Source: an uncultured bacterium (GTDB taxonomy: Bacteria; Verrucomicrobiota; Kiritimatiellia; RFP12; UBA1067). From it: a stretch of DNA of 21,518 bases. The first letter of the stretch is position 1, and every line of letters begins with the position of its first letter. The notes beneath the pieces are model-generated. The model did no database searches, had not been told where the DNA came from, and saw only the letters and a list, made by a program, of their open reading frames with translations. Shown here in pieces: positions 1 through 7,261 of the stretch. A program made the position numbers and the translations under genes. The stretch lies in contig URIT01000046.1 of NCBI GenBank assembly GCA_900547945.1, positions 1-21,518 of the forward strand, read 5' to 3'.

Positions 1-28
1 GCGGCCCTCCCGTTGCGCGAAACGCAAC
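1..28. repeat. Edge of a palindromic repeat (shared spacer plus hairpin)
   Basis: Bases 1-13 (GCGGCCCTCCCGT) are identical to bases 13436-13448 in another intergenic region. They are followed by a perfect 6-bp inverted repeat, GTTGCG (12-17) and CGCAAC (23-28), around a 5-nt loop. The window starts inside the element, so its left end is not visible. It appears to belong to a dispersed intergenic family in which a constant GGCCCTCCC spacer alternates with hairpins of differing stem sequence. Confidence 0.6.
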
Positions 29-139
29 TTAAAGCCGCGTAGCGGCGGCTTAATCACTTAAAGGCCGTAGGCCGACTTAACCTCTTAAAGGCCGTAGGCC
101 GACTTAACCACTTAAAGCCGCGCAAGCGGCGACTTAATC
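27..139. repeat. Four tandem 27-30 bp hairpin repeats
   Basis: There are four head-to-tail units at 27-55, 56-82, 83-109 and 110-139. Each starts with (A/T)CTTAAA, has a short GC stem-loop, and ends in CTTAA(T/C)C. Units 1 and 4 carry the stem GCCGC/GCGGC with loops GTA and GCAA. Units 2 and 3, which are nearly identical, carry GGCC/GGCC with loop GTA. Stem sequence changes between units while pairing is kept. The array starts 5 bp beyond the stop codon of the purF-like gene, so on the minus strand it lies in the 3' untranslated region and could stabilise or end that mRNA. There is no T-run typical of an intrinsic terminator. Confidence 0.85.
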
Positions 140-143
140 ACAA

Positions 144-1787
144 CTAGTACGAGCGGCCCTCGCGGTGGGCGAGGTAGTTCTCGAGCGAGCGGCGCAGAAC
201 GCGCTCGCCGCCGGGCGTCGGGTAATTGCCGGTGAAGTACCAGTCGCCCGTCGTGTGCGGGCACGCCTTGTGGAGGGCCTCGACGGACTGGAAGACCACG
301 TCCACCTTCGCCCGCATGCCCGCCGGCGTGACGAGCCGGGCGATCTCGGCCGACAGATCCGCGAGCGGGAACTTCGCCGCGAGCGCGCGCAGGTCCGTCT
401 CCCGTGTCACCGCGCCCTCCCCCGCGAGGTTCACGAGCGCGCGGAACGCCACCAGCTCCCCCAGCGTCGACATGTCGATGCCGTAGCAGTCGGGGAAGAG
501 GATCGGCGGCGCCGAGGAGGCGACGATGATGCGCTTCGGGCCCAACCGGTCGAGCATCGGCAGAATCGCGTGCTTCATCGTGTTGCCGCGCACGATCGAG
601 TCGTCCAGCACCACGAGCGTGTCCGCGCCCGGCGTGATGAGGCCGTACGTCACGTCGTAGACGTGCTGGTAGAATTCGCGGCGGGCCGCCGCGTCCGCGA
701 TGAACGTGCGGAACTTCGCGTCCTTCACGGCGATCTGGCCGAAGCGGACGGGCCGCCCCTCCGCGAGCCCTTCCGTCCAGAGCGCCTGCAGCAGACCGTG
801 GAACGCGACCTGTGCCGAGTTCGGGATGTAGCTGAAGAAGGTATGTTCCAGATCGTAGTCCACGGCGGCGAGGAGCGGACGCGCGAGCGCGGCCCCAAGC
901 GCCTTTCGTTCACGGTGGATCTCCGCGTCGTTCGCGCGCGAAAAGTAGATGCGCTCGAAGACGCAGCTCCGCGCCTCCGCCTCCGGCAGCACGCGCACGC
1001 GGGCGACCTCCCCCGTCGGCGACACGACGAGCGCCACGCCGGGCTCCAGTTCCTTCACGTCCTCCGTGCCGCAGTTGAACGCCGCCTGGATCGCGGGACG
1101 CTCGGAGGCGACGACGGCCACCGCGTCGTTGACGAGGCAGTAGCCGGGGCGGATGCCGTGCGCGTCGCGGATCGCGAAGCTCCATCCATCGCCCGTCATG
1201 CCGCAGAGCGTAAAGGCGCCGTCCAGCTTCGGCAGCAGACGGCGCAGGGCCTCCACGAGCACGCGCCCGCGATCCGCCTCGCCCTCCATCTCCACCTTCA
1301 GCATCGCGGAGGCGAGCCATTCGCAGATCAGGTAGCCGTCCGCCTCGCTCTCCGGGAACTTCCCCATCCGCACGTAGGCGTCGAAGAGGTCGTGCGTGTT
1401 CGTGAGGTTGAAGTTGCCCGCGAGGAAGAGCGTCCGCGAGAGCCGTGCGGCCTTGTGGACGAACGGGTGGCAGAAGCCCACGTCGCCCTTTCCGTAGGTC
1501 GCGTAGCGCAGGTGCCCGAGGAAGATGCGCTCGTCGGGGAGACGCCGCCGCCGGGCGATCTGGCCAAGCAAATCGGCGAGCGGGGTCGCGCTCGCCGATT
1601 TGAGTTCGTTGTAGGCCGGCCGTCCCGCCTCCGGGTGTGCCGCGAGCGTGACGACGCCCGCTCCGTCCTGGCCGCGGTTGTGCTGCTTCTCAAGGAGGAG
1701 CGAGAGCTTCGTCGCGCCGTCGACGGCGCCCCCCGCCCGGAGGACGAGGAGCGCCACGGCACATTCATGCTTGATGGAGTCGGACAT
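144..1787 (-). CDS. purF: Amidophosphoribosyltransferase-like protein (PurF family, long form)
   Basis: 547 residues. PurF transfers glutamine-derived ammonia to PRPP to give 5-phosphoribosylamine, the first step of purine synthesis in the cytoplasm. The N-terminal Ntn-type glutaminase half shows a candidate nucleophile Cys9 after a short propeptide, the NRGQDGAG motif (about 36-43), GHLRYATYG (about 91-99) and GNFNLTN. The C-terminal phosphoribosyltransferase half shows the PRPP loop VVLDDSIVRGNT (about 390) and FPDCYGIDMST. The protein is longer than the roughly 505-residue E. coli enzyme. It resembles the extended PurF homologue I recall from Bacteroidetes (HECxVA, EKQHNRGQ, SFERIYFSR), so it could be a second PurF paralogue rather than the housekeeping enzyme. 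The ATG at 1787 puts Cys9 where the family expects it; the ribosome site is weak (AAAAAGG). It lies 27 bp downstream of glnN and is probably cotranscribed with it. Confidence 0.88.
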   Translation of the reverse strand: MSDSIKHECAVALLVLRAGGAVDGATKLSLLLEKQHNRGQDGAGVVTLAAHPEAGRPAYNELKSASATPLADLLGQIARRRRLPDERIFLGHLRYATYGKGDVGFCHPFVHKAARLSRTLFLAGNFNLTNTHDLFDAYVRMGKFPESEADGYLICEWLASAMLKVEMEGEADRGRVLVEALRRLLPKLDGAFTLCGMTGDGWSFAIRDAHGIRPGYCLVNDAVAVVASERPAIQAAFNCGTEDVKELEPGVALVVSPTGEVARVRVLPEAEARSCVFERIYFSRANDAEIHRERKALGAALARPLLAAVDYDLEHTFFSYIPNSAQVAFHGLLQALWTEGLAEGRPVRFGQIAVKDAKFRTFIADAAARREFYQHVYDVTYGLITPGADTLVVLDDSIVRGNTMKHAILPMLDRLGPKRIIVASSAPPILFPDCYGIDMSTLGELVAFRALVNLAGEGAVTRETDLRALAAKFPLADLSAEIARLVTPAGMRAKVDVVFQSVEALHKACPHTTGDWYFTGNYPTPGGERVLRRSLENYLAHREGRSY

Positions 1788-1814
1788 GATCGGCCTTTTT
1801 CCGCCTCTGTTCGG

Positions 1815-3917
1815 CTAGTAGAGGAACAACATCGTGCGGTACTTCGGCAGCGGCCACCGCGCGTCGGAGACGACCGTCTCCAACCCGTCCGCGACCGTGC
1901 GCAACGCGCCCATCTTGGCGAGCACCGCCGCCGGGTCGGCGGCCGCGACGGCCTCCTGGAGCGCCTTGATGCCCGCCCGCAGTTCGACGAGCCCCTTCCC
2001 GAGCGCCGCCGTCTCGTCGTGGAGGGCGTCGATCGCCACCTTCACGTCGCTCGCGTCCGTCTCGTTGTACGCCTTGAGCGTTTCGAGGTATTCCGCGCGC
2101 ACGGCGGGCAGGATCTGCGTCCGGGCGATTTCGAGCGCCGTGTTGCCCTCGATCTCAACCTTCGCCGTGTAGTCCTCCATCGCGATCTCGTAGCGCGACT
2201 TCATCTCGCGCTCGGTGAAGACGCCGGCCTTCTCGAAGACCTCCACGTTCTCCTTGCGCGTGAACGCCTTCAGGGCCTCCGGGGTCGTCGGCGCATTCGG
2301 GAGCCCGCGCTTCGCGGCCTCCTCCAGCCAGCCGGTCGTGTAGCCGTCGCCGTTGAAGATGATGCGCTTGTGCGTCTTCACGATGTCCTGCAGGATGGTC
2401 TGCAGCGTGTCGTGGAACGCCGCCGTGTGCTTGCCGGGCTCGTTCTTGCCGACGACGTCGGCCGCCTCCAGCGCGGCGGCGATGCGGTCCATCGCCTCGG
2501 CCACGACCGTGTTGAGGATCGTGTTCGGCAGGGCGCAGGAGACGGAGGAGCCGGGGGCGCGGAACTCGAACTTGTTGCCCGTGAAGGCGAACGGCGACGT
2601 GCGGTTGCGGTCCGTCGCGTCCTTCGGAAGCGGCGGCAGCGTGTCGACGCCGATCTTCATCGTGCCGCCGTGCTTCGAGCTCGTCGGCGCGCCCTTCTCC
2701 AGCTGCGCGACGACGTCCGCGAGCTGGTCGCCGAGGTAGATCGAGATGACGGCCGGCGGCGCCTCGTTCGCGCCGAGGCGGTGGTCGTTGCCCGCCGCCG
2801 CGACGGCGGCGCGCAGCAGGTCGGCGTGCTTGTCGACCGCCTCGATGACGGCGCAGAGCGTTGTGAGGAAGATCGCGTTCTGGTGGGGGTCGTTGCCGGG
2901 GTTGAGCAGGTTGACGCCGCCGTAGGCGACGGCCCAGTTGTTGTGCTTGCCCGAACCGTTCACGCCGGCGAACGGCTTCTCGTGGAGGAGGCAGACGAGC
3001 CCGTTGCGGTCCGCGACCTGGCGCAGCACCTCCATCACGAGCATGTTGTGGTCGCAGCTGAGGTTCAGTTCCTCGAACATCGGCGCAAGCTCGAACTGGG
3101 CGGGCGCAACCTCGTTGTGGCGTGTCTTCGCCGGAATGCCGAGCTTCCAGAGCTCCTTCTCGACCTCGTTCATGAAGTTGAGGATGCGGGCGCGGATCGA
3201 ACCGAAGTAGTGGTCCTCCAGCTGCTGCCCCTTCGGACTCGGCGCGCCGAAGAGCGTGCGGCCCGTCAGCACGAGGTCGGGACGCTCGGCGTAGTACTTC
3301 TTGTCGATCAGGAAGTATTCCTGCTCGGGACCGAGCGTGATCGTGACGCGCGCCTCGCCCTTGCCGAAGCACTTCATCAGGCGCTTCGTGGCGACGGAGA
3401 GCGTCTGCATGGAACGGAGCAGCGGCGTCTTCTGGTCCAGCGCCTCGCCCGTGTAGGCGCAGAAGGCCGTCGGAATGCAGAGGGTCGCGCCGTTCGCGTG
3501 GCGCTTGATGAAGGCGGGCGAAGTCGGATCCCACGCCGTGTAGCCGCGCGCCTCGAACGTGGAGCGGATGCCGCCGGAGGGGAAACTCGACGCATCCGGC
3601 TCGCCCACGATCAGGTTCTTGCCGGAGAAGGTTAGAATCGGCTCGCCGTCCCTGATCTCCAGGAACGCATCGTGCTTCTCGGCGGTCGATCCGGTGAGCG
3701 GCAGGAACCAGTGCGTGTAGTGCGTCGCGCCGCGTTCAAGGGCCCACTGCTTCATGCCATGCGCGACTTCGCCCGCGATCGAAGGGTCAAGCGGCGTGGC
3801 GCCCTGAATGGTCGAAAGCAGTTTCTTCGCGGCGTCCTTCGACAAATACTTCTGGATGGCCTCGGCACCGAACACGTCGGCCCCGAAATCAGTTGCTTTA
3901 CGTGTTTCTTCGTTCAT
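1815..3917 (-). CDS. glnN: Glutamine synthetase type III (GSIII)
   Basis: 700 residues, the usual size for type III glutamine synthetases, which are much longer than GSI (about 470). It makes glutamine from glutamate, ammonia and ATP in the cytoplasm. Characteristic GSIII stretches are FGADVFG near the N-terminus, THWFLPLTGSTAEKHDAF (about 68-85), FPSGGIRSTFEARGYTAWDP (about 112-131), the metal/substrate region EVAPAQFELAP (about 270) and NGSGKHNNW (about 325). The C-terminal GSIII extension is present and helical. The ATG at 3917 is chosen because AAAGGAA lies about 8 nt upstream and the protein then begins like other GSIII enzymes. The reading frame stays open to 4181 but that extension looks non-coding. 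The downstream purF-like gene consumes glutamine, which fits a shared operon. GSIII is typical of Bacteroidetes, PVC bacteria and cyanobacteria. Confidence 0.95.
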   Translation of the reverse strand: MNEETRKATDFGADVFGAEAIQKYLSKDAAKKLLSTIQGATPLDPSIAGEVAHGMKQWALERGATHYTHWFLPLTGSTAEKHDAFLEIRDGEPILTFSGKNLIVGEPDASSFPSGGIRSTFEARGYTAWDPTSPAFIKRHANGATLCIPTAFCAYTGEALDQKTPLLRSMQTLSVATKRLMKCFGKGEARVTITLGPEQEYFLIDKKYYAERPDLVLTGRTLFGAPSPKGQQLEDHYFGSIRARILNFMNEVEKELWKLGIPAKTRHNEVAPAQFELAPMFEELNLSCDHNMLVMEVLRQVADRNGLVCLLHEKPFAGVNGSGKHNNWAVAYGGVNLLNPGNDPHQNAIFLTTLCAVIEAVDKHADLLRAAVAAAGNDHRLGANEAPPAVISIYLGDQLADVVAQLEKGAPTSSKHGGTMKIGVDTLPPLPKDATDRNRTSPFAFTGNKFEFRAPGSSVSCALPNTILNTVVAEAMDRIAAALEAADVVGKNEPGKHTAAFHDTLQTILQDIVKTHKRIIFNGDGYTTGWLEEAAKRGLPNAPTTPEALKAFTRKENVEVFEKAGVFTEREMKSRYEIAMEDYTAKVEIEGNTALEIARTQILPAVRAEYLETLKAYNETDASDVKVAIDALHDETAALGKGLVELRAGIKALQEAVAAADPAAVLAKMGALRTVADGLETVVSDARWPLPKYRTMLFLY

Positions 3918-4016
3918 GGGTTGTGTTCCTTTCACGTGGAATCCTCTTAGCAATTCCCGTGCCAGAGCCCCCCACATCGCCTTTCCCGCCTCCTCCGCCT
4001 CCTTGACGTGACAGAA

Positions 4017-4045
4017 AATGTAAAAGCCACGGCCCTCCATTACAA
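4017..4045 (-). promoter_or_regulatory. Candidate sigma70 promoter for glnN
   Basis: On the minus strand TTGTAA (4040-4045) and TACATT (4017-4022) are separated by exactly 17 bp. They would start a transcript near 4010 with a leader of about 90 nt before the glnN ATG. The boxes are only moderate matches. The rest of the 279-bp gap between glnN and the rhamnosidase gene holds no convincing gene, only an open but unlikely 5' extension of glnN and a C-rich tract at 4162-4179. Confidence 0.35.
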
Positions 4046-4196
4046 CCCTTGGAGTGGTGAGGCGGGAGGAATACGCTCCTGCACGTCCATTTCCACAAGA
4101 AAGGGACGTGGGGACTGGGGAACACGGGATTCCGCGTCGTGTCCGGCGCGAAATCGTGCAAGCCCCAAACCCCCAAACCATGAGACGGAAACGGCG

Positions 4197-7070
4197 TCAG
4201 TGTCCGATGCGGACGCGAATCTTCGGCAACTGGACGTTGTACCACGGTTCGCCCATGTCGTTGCGGCTGGCGGGTGGACGGTGGAAACAGAAACGCAGGT
4301 AACGGCCCACGGGATCGTTTCCGACCGTATTCAAATCCAGATTCAGCGTCTGTCCCAGACCAGGGCTCCGCACGCCCGTCCGCTTGGCGACACACGCAAA
4401 CGTCTTGCCGTCGGCGGAGACCTCGACACGGATGTCGGACGGGAAACACGCATCAGTCCCCGCCGTCAGTTCCACCTCCCGCAGCTCGTAGGTCGCGCCA
4501 AGGTCGGCAACCAGCTCGAACGCCGCGTCCGGATTCGCGTCCGGTGTACCGTCCATGCCGGGGAGGACGCGCCACTGCGTGCCGTCCGTCTGGACCCCGC
4601 CCCAGAGCGCCGCGTCCGCAAACGAGTCCGCCGTCACGCCCCGAACGACAATCACGTGGTGGCCGGGGCCGAGCGCGCCGCCCGCGTAGGACGCGCCGTC
4701 CACCATCACGTCCTTCGAGAGGCGGCAGCCAAACGTCGCGGACGTCCCTGCGGGGACGGTCAACGTCGCCCGGACCGTGTCGTTCGTGCGTTCCCAGCGC
4801 GCAACGATGTCGCCGTGCGGCGTTGGCACCGTGCCCTCCGCGAACGCGAGGCGCGAGACGACGTGCGGTTCGAAGCGAAACGCCGCGAAGCCCGGTTCGA
4901 CGGGCCGCACGCCGAGGAGGCTGGCCGTCATGTCACCGGAGACCGCCGTGTCGGGATGCGATTCGTCCCACCAGCCGCTGCGCGTCAGGAAGCCGCACTC
5001 CGTGCAGCACTGCGCGCCCTCCCACGACGGGTCGGCGAGCTTGAGCCACGTGCCGTTCTCCAACATCGCGAACGCCTTCTCGTCGTAGCCGTAGGCGAAC
5101 GCGCCGCGGATGTTGCCGAGGTGGGCCTTGCTGCCGCCCGTGAGCGGCACGCGCTTCAGGATCTCCAGGGCCTCGTCGGGCGTCGCGAACCCGCAGGCGA
5201 CGGGCATCCCGCTCCACGAGCCGCCGTACGCCGGCTCCTTGTCGCCGAGACGCCGCCGGAAGAGGCCCGTCCTTTCGTCCTTGAAGGCCGTGCGGATCGC
5301 CGCCGCCAGTTCCTGCGCCCGTGCGCTCCAGCGTGCGGCGGAGGCAGCATCGCCCAGCTTCTCCGCGAGTCCTGCGCCGTCCGCGTAGGCGCGCCAGAAG
5401 ACAAGGTGCGTCCAGAGCCGGATCGACGGGTCGTGCGGCGCCATCGAGGCGATGTTGCTGGAGCTGCGGAGCGGCTGGTCACAGAGGCCATCGGGACGCC
5501 GCAGCGTGTCGAGATAGCCGAGGCACTTGCGCGCCGCCGCGAAGAGGCCCCCGTCGAGCGCGGCCCGGTCCGCTGTGTAGAGGTAGTAGGTCTTCAGGAT
5601 CGGCACGAACCACGCGCAGAACTCGTCGCTCGGGAAGTGGCCGAACTCGCCCGCCTTCGGACGCGGCCCCTTCTCGGAGAACGGCGCGGCCCAGATGTAG
5701 CCCTCGGGTGTCTGGTAGTGGGCGAACAGTTTGAGTGTTTCGCGCAGATAGGGCCAGTCCGGCCCGTAGCCCGTGTAGCAGGAGAGGTCGCCCCACCAGA
5801 TGTCGCCGATCCACGCGAGGCGGTCGCGCTTCGCGCCGTCGGCGACGAACCTGAACGACCGCGTGTAGTCCCAGCCGACGAGGCGGCCCTCGGCGTCGGC
5901 CGCGTCGAAGGCGTCGCGGAAGACCACCTTGCCGTCCGCGTCGGCGACGGCGTAGGACTCGACCTGCGGCCACCACTCCTTCTCGACGTAGAGGCCGAAA
6001 CGCCCGCCGGGAAAGCCGTCAACGGCCTGTTCGAGAATCCGCACGCCGTCCACGGAGATGCCGACCTTGTTCCCCTTCACGTCCGCCGTGAGCCGATGGA
6101 ACACGCCATCGACGAGGCGCGCGTCCAGGACCATCTTCGCCAGCTCCGTCTTCACGCCGTCCTTCAGCCGCAGGAGCTGGACGTAGGCGGGCTGCGAGGC
6201 GACGGCGACGAGGCCGTTTGCCTTGTCCGCCGCGCGGAAGAGGAGACCGACCGCCGAATCGTGGTGCGGGTTCTCGGAGAGCGCGAAATCGATCGTCCAG
6301 AGGCCGTCGCAGTCCTGCGCCGCCGTCTCGCAGAGCCCCGCCGCCGTGCCACGCTCCAGCCTGCGCGGCAGGAGCCGTCCCTCGACGACGCGCCAAGCGT
6401 CGTTATTGGGGACGCTCGCGAGATTGCACGTCCATGTACACATGTCCCAGACGCGGTTCAGGCGCGCGTCGCTGCAGCGGAACGTGCCGCGCACAGGCTC
6501 CGTCGCATGGACGCCGACGTTGCGGATCTCGACCGGGCCCAGTTCGACCATCGTGCCGGGCGTCTCCAACTGGATGCGTACGTACCGCTCCTGCCCCTGC
6601 ACAAGCGGCGCGACGTAGATTCCCGTGCGCGTGACTGTGTACGTCTCGTGGCGGTTCACGTTCGCGGGGAGGACGGGGTTGTCGAAGAACGGCCCGAGGT
6701 AGTGGATGCAGTTGCGGCGCGTGAAGCAGCCCGTCGCCGTGAGGCCGTCCGGGTGTGTCGCATAGGAGAGCCGTAGGACGGGGTAGCCGACCACGTTGCC
6801 GTCCGTGTCGCACCCCTGCGGGCGGAAGGACTTCACCCGGATGACGGCGTAGCCGCCCACGGTCTTCCCGCCGTAGTCGAGCGCCACCACGGGCTGTTCG
6901 CCGCCGAACGTCCAGTCGAGCCGCGTCGGTGTCGCCCCGCCCTTCGCGTACAACACCTTCTGCGGGAAACCCTCCTCCGCCTGCAATACGCCGCCCGCCA
7001 TGAGGGGACCGGGCAGCGCCATGGCCGCGCAAACCAGGAAAAACGACCTCTTCATCATCGACCCTTTCAT
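4197..7070 (-). CDS. Secreted GH78-like alpha-L-rhamnosidase with inserted jelly-roll and C-terminal F5/8-type domain
   Basis: 957 residues. Signal peptide about 1-25 (KRSFFLVCAAMALPGPLMA), then an N-terminal beta region to about 230. An inserted laminin-G/DUF1080-like sandwich follows (about 235-385, with GLLFRAADKANGLVAV and GRFGLYVE). The alpha/alpha barrel spans about 400-760 and contains KRDRLAWIGDIWWGD, which matches the GH78 signature around the catalytic acid. Next come LGVRPVEPGFAAFRFEPH, typical of the rhamnosidase C-terminus, and a discoidin/CBM32-like domain (about 810-957). The family removes terminal L-rhamnose from glycans, here outside the cytoplasm. The usual late ATTxWE and SLNH motifs are replaced by AQCCTECGF and SHPD, so substrate or activity may differ. 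The start at 7070 has AAAGGA 6 nt upstream; 7058 and 7055 are alternatives. The gene is divergent from a XylR-like regulator that probably controls it. Confidence 0.8.
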   Translation of the reverse strand: MKGSMMKRSFFLVCAAMALPGPLMAGGVLQAEEGFPQKVLYAKGGATPTRLDWTFGGEQPVVALDYGGKTVGGYAVIRVKSFRPQGCDTDGNVVGYPVLRLSYATHPDGLTATGCFTRRNCIHYLGPFFDNPVLPANVNRHETYTVTRTGIYVAPLVQGQERYVRIQLETPGTMVELGPVEIRNVGVHATEPVRGTFRCSDARLNRVWDMCTWTCNLASVPNNDAWRVVEGRLLPRRLERGTAAGLCETAAQDCDGLWTIDFALSENPHHDSAVGLLFRAADKANGLVAVASQPAYVQLLRLKDGVKTELAKMVLDARLVDGVFHRLTADVKGNKVGISVDGVRILEQAVDGFPGGRFGLYVEKEWWPQVESYAVADADGKVVFRDAFDAADAEGRLVGWDYTRSFRFVADGAKRDRLAWIGDIWWGDLSCYTGYGPDWPYLRETLKLFAHYQTPEGYIWAAPFSEKGPRPKAGEFGHFPSDEFCAWFVPILKTYYLYTADRAALDGGLFAAARKCLGYLDTLRRPDGLCDQPLRSSSNIASMAPHDPSIRLWTHLVFWRAYADGAGLAEKLGDAASAARWSARAQELAAAIRTAFKDERTGLFRRRLGDKEPAYGGSWSGMPVACGFATPDEALEILKRVPLTGGSKAHLGNIRGAFAYGYDEKAFAMLENGTWLKLADPSWEGAQCCTECGFLTRSGWWDESHPDTAVSGDMTASLLGVRPVEPGFAAFRFEPHVVSRLAFAEGTVPTPHGDIVARWERTNDTVRATLTVPAGTSATFGCRLSKDVMVDGASYAGGALGPGHHVIVVRGVTADSFADAALWGGVQTDGTQWRVLPGMDGTPDANPDAAFELVADLGATYELREVELTAGTDACFPSDIRVEVSADGKTFACVAKRTGVRSPGLGQTLNLDLNTVGNDPVGRYLRFCFHRPPASRNDMGEPWYNVQLPKIRVRIGH

Positions 7071-7110
7071 GTTACATCCTTTCGGGAAAAACTCTTTCCT
7101 TGTCCGAACG

Positions 7111-7133
7111 CCCGCATTGTAGCACAGTGCGGG
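7111..7133. promoter_or_regulatory. Palindromic operator candidate over the rhamnosidase -10
   Basis: Arms CCCGCATTGT (7111-7120) and ACAGTGCGGG (7124-7133) are inverted repeats with one mismatch in ten and a 3-bp centre. The palindrome completely covers the predicted -10 box (7116-7121) of the rhamnosidase promoter, the position expected of a repressor site. It lies between the rhamnosidase gene and the divergent sugar-regulator gene. Confidence 0.5.
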
Positions 7134-7145
7134 AATCCGGCTCAA
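7116..7145 (-). promoter_or_regulatory. Sigma70 promoter of the rhamnosidase gene
   Basis: On the minus strand TTGAGC (7140-7145), an 18-bp spacer and TACAAT (7116-7121), preceded by TG one base upstream (extended -10). The predicted start is near 7109, giving a leader of about 39 nt that contains the AAAGGA ribosome site. Confidence 0.6.
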
Positions 7146-7201
7146 TGGAATGCGCTTCAGTCTACGGCAAGATAAATATCCACTTTTCGGCAATCATCTC
7201 C

Positions 7202-7231
7202 TTGACGCGGAAGACCCGTCTGCGCTACACT
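7202..7231 (+). promoter_or_regulatory. Sigma70 promoter of the XylR-like regulator
   Basis: TTGACG (7202-7207), an 18-bp spacer and TACACT (7226-7231). The predicted transcription start, six bases past the -10, falls on the A of an ATG at 7238. That ATG opens a seven-codon frame ending at the regulator start codon. Confidence 0.55.
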
Positions 7232-7237
7232 ATGCAC

Positions 7238-7261
7238 ATGAAACACGAACTGTACGCATGA
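7238..7261 (+). CDS. Possible leaderless seven-codon leader peptide
   Basis: The frame ATG AAA CAC GAA CTG TAC GCA TGA encodes MKHELYA. Its TGA overlaps the regulator ATG in the arrangement ATGA. The first ATG sits at the predicted transcription start, and the regulator itself has no clear Shine-Dalgarno sequence. Translation of the regulator could therefore depend on termination and restart. This is an inference from position only; a frame this short can arise by chance. Confidence 0.3.
   Translation: MKHELYA

Noticed and set aside
1..139. CRISPR array
   Set aside because: The units are contiguous, palindromic and without unique spacers, and no cas genes are present.
165..3635. A 1156-codon open frame on the plus strand opposite purF and glnN
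   Set aside because: It runs antisense through two well-recognised genes, and its translation is Arg/Glu/Val-rich low-complexity text typical of a GC-rich shadow frame.
4162..4179. G-rich minus-strand tract (GGTTTGGGGGTTTGGGG) as a quadruplex
   Set aside because: Only two long G runs with short GG tracts, weak as a quadruplex, and possibly just composition; not enough to call.
3918..4181. In-frame N-terminal extension of glnN
   Set aside because: The frame is open, but a good ribosome site and the normal GSIII N-terminus fall at 3917. The extension resembles no part of the family and contains the predicted promoter.
4008..6776. A 922-codon plus-strand frame opposite the rhamnosidase
   Set aside because: Shadow of the rhamnosidase gene with no recognisable motifs.
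7150..7257. Upstream ATG start for the XylR-like regulator
   Set aside because: The added 36 residues precede the promoter and do not resemble the family, whose fold starts at MKRKKIAIV.
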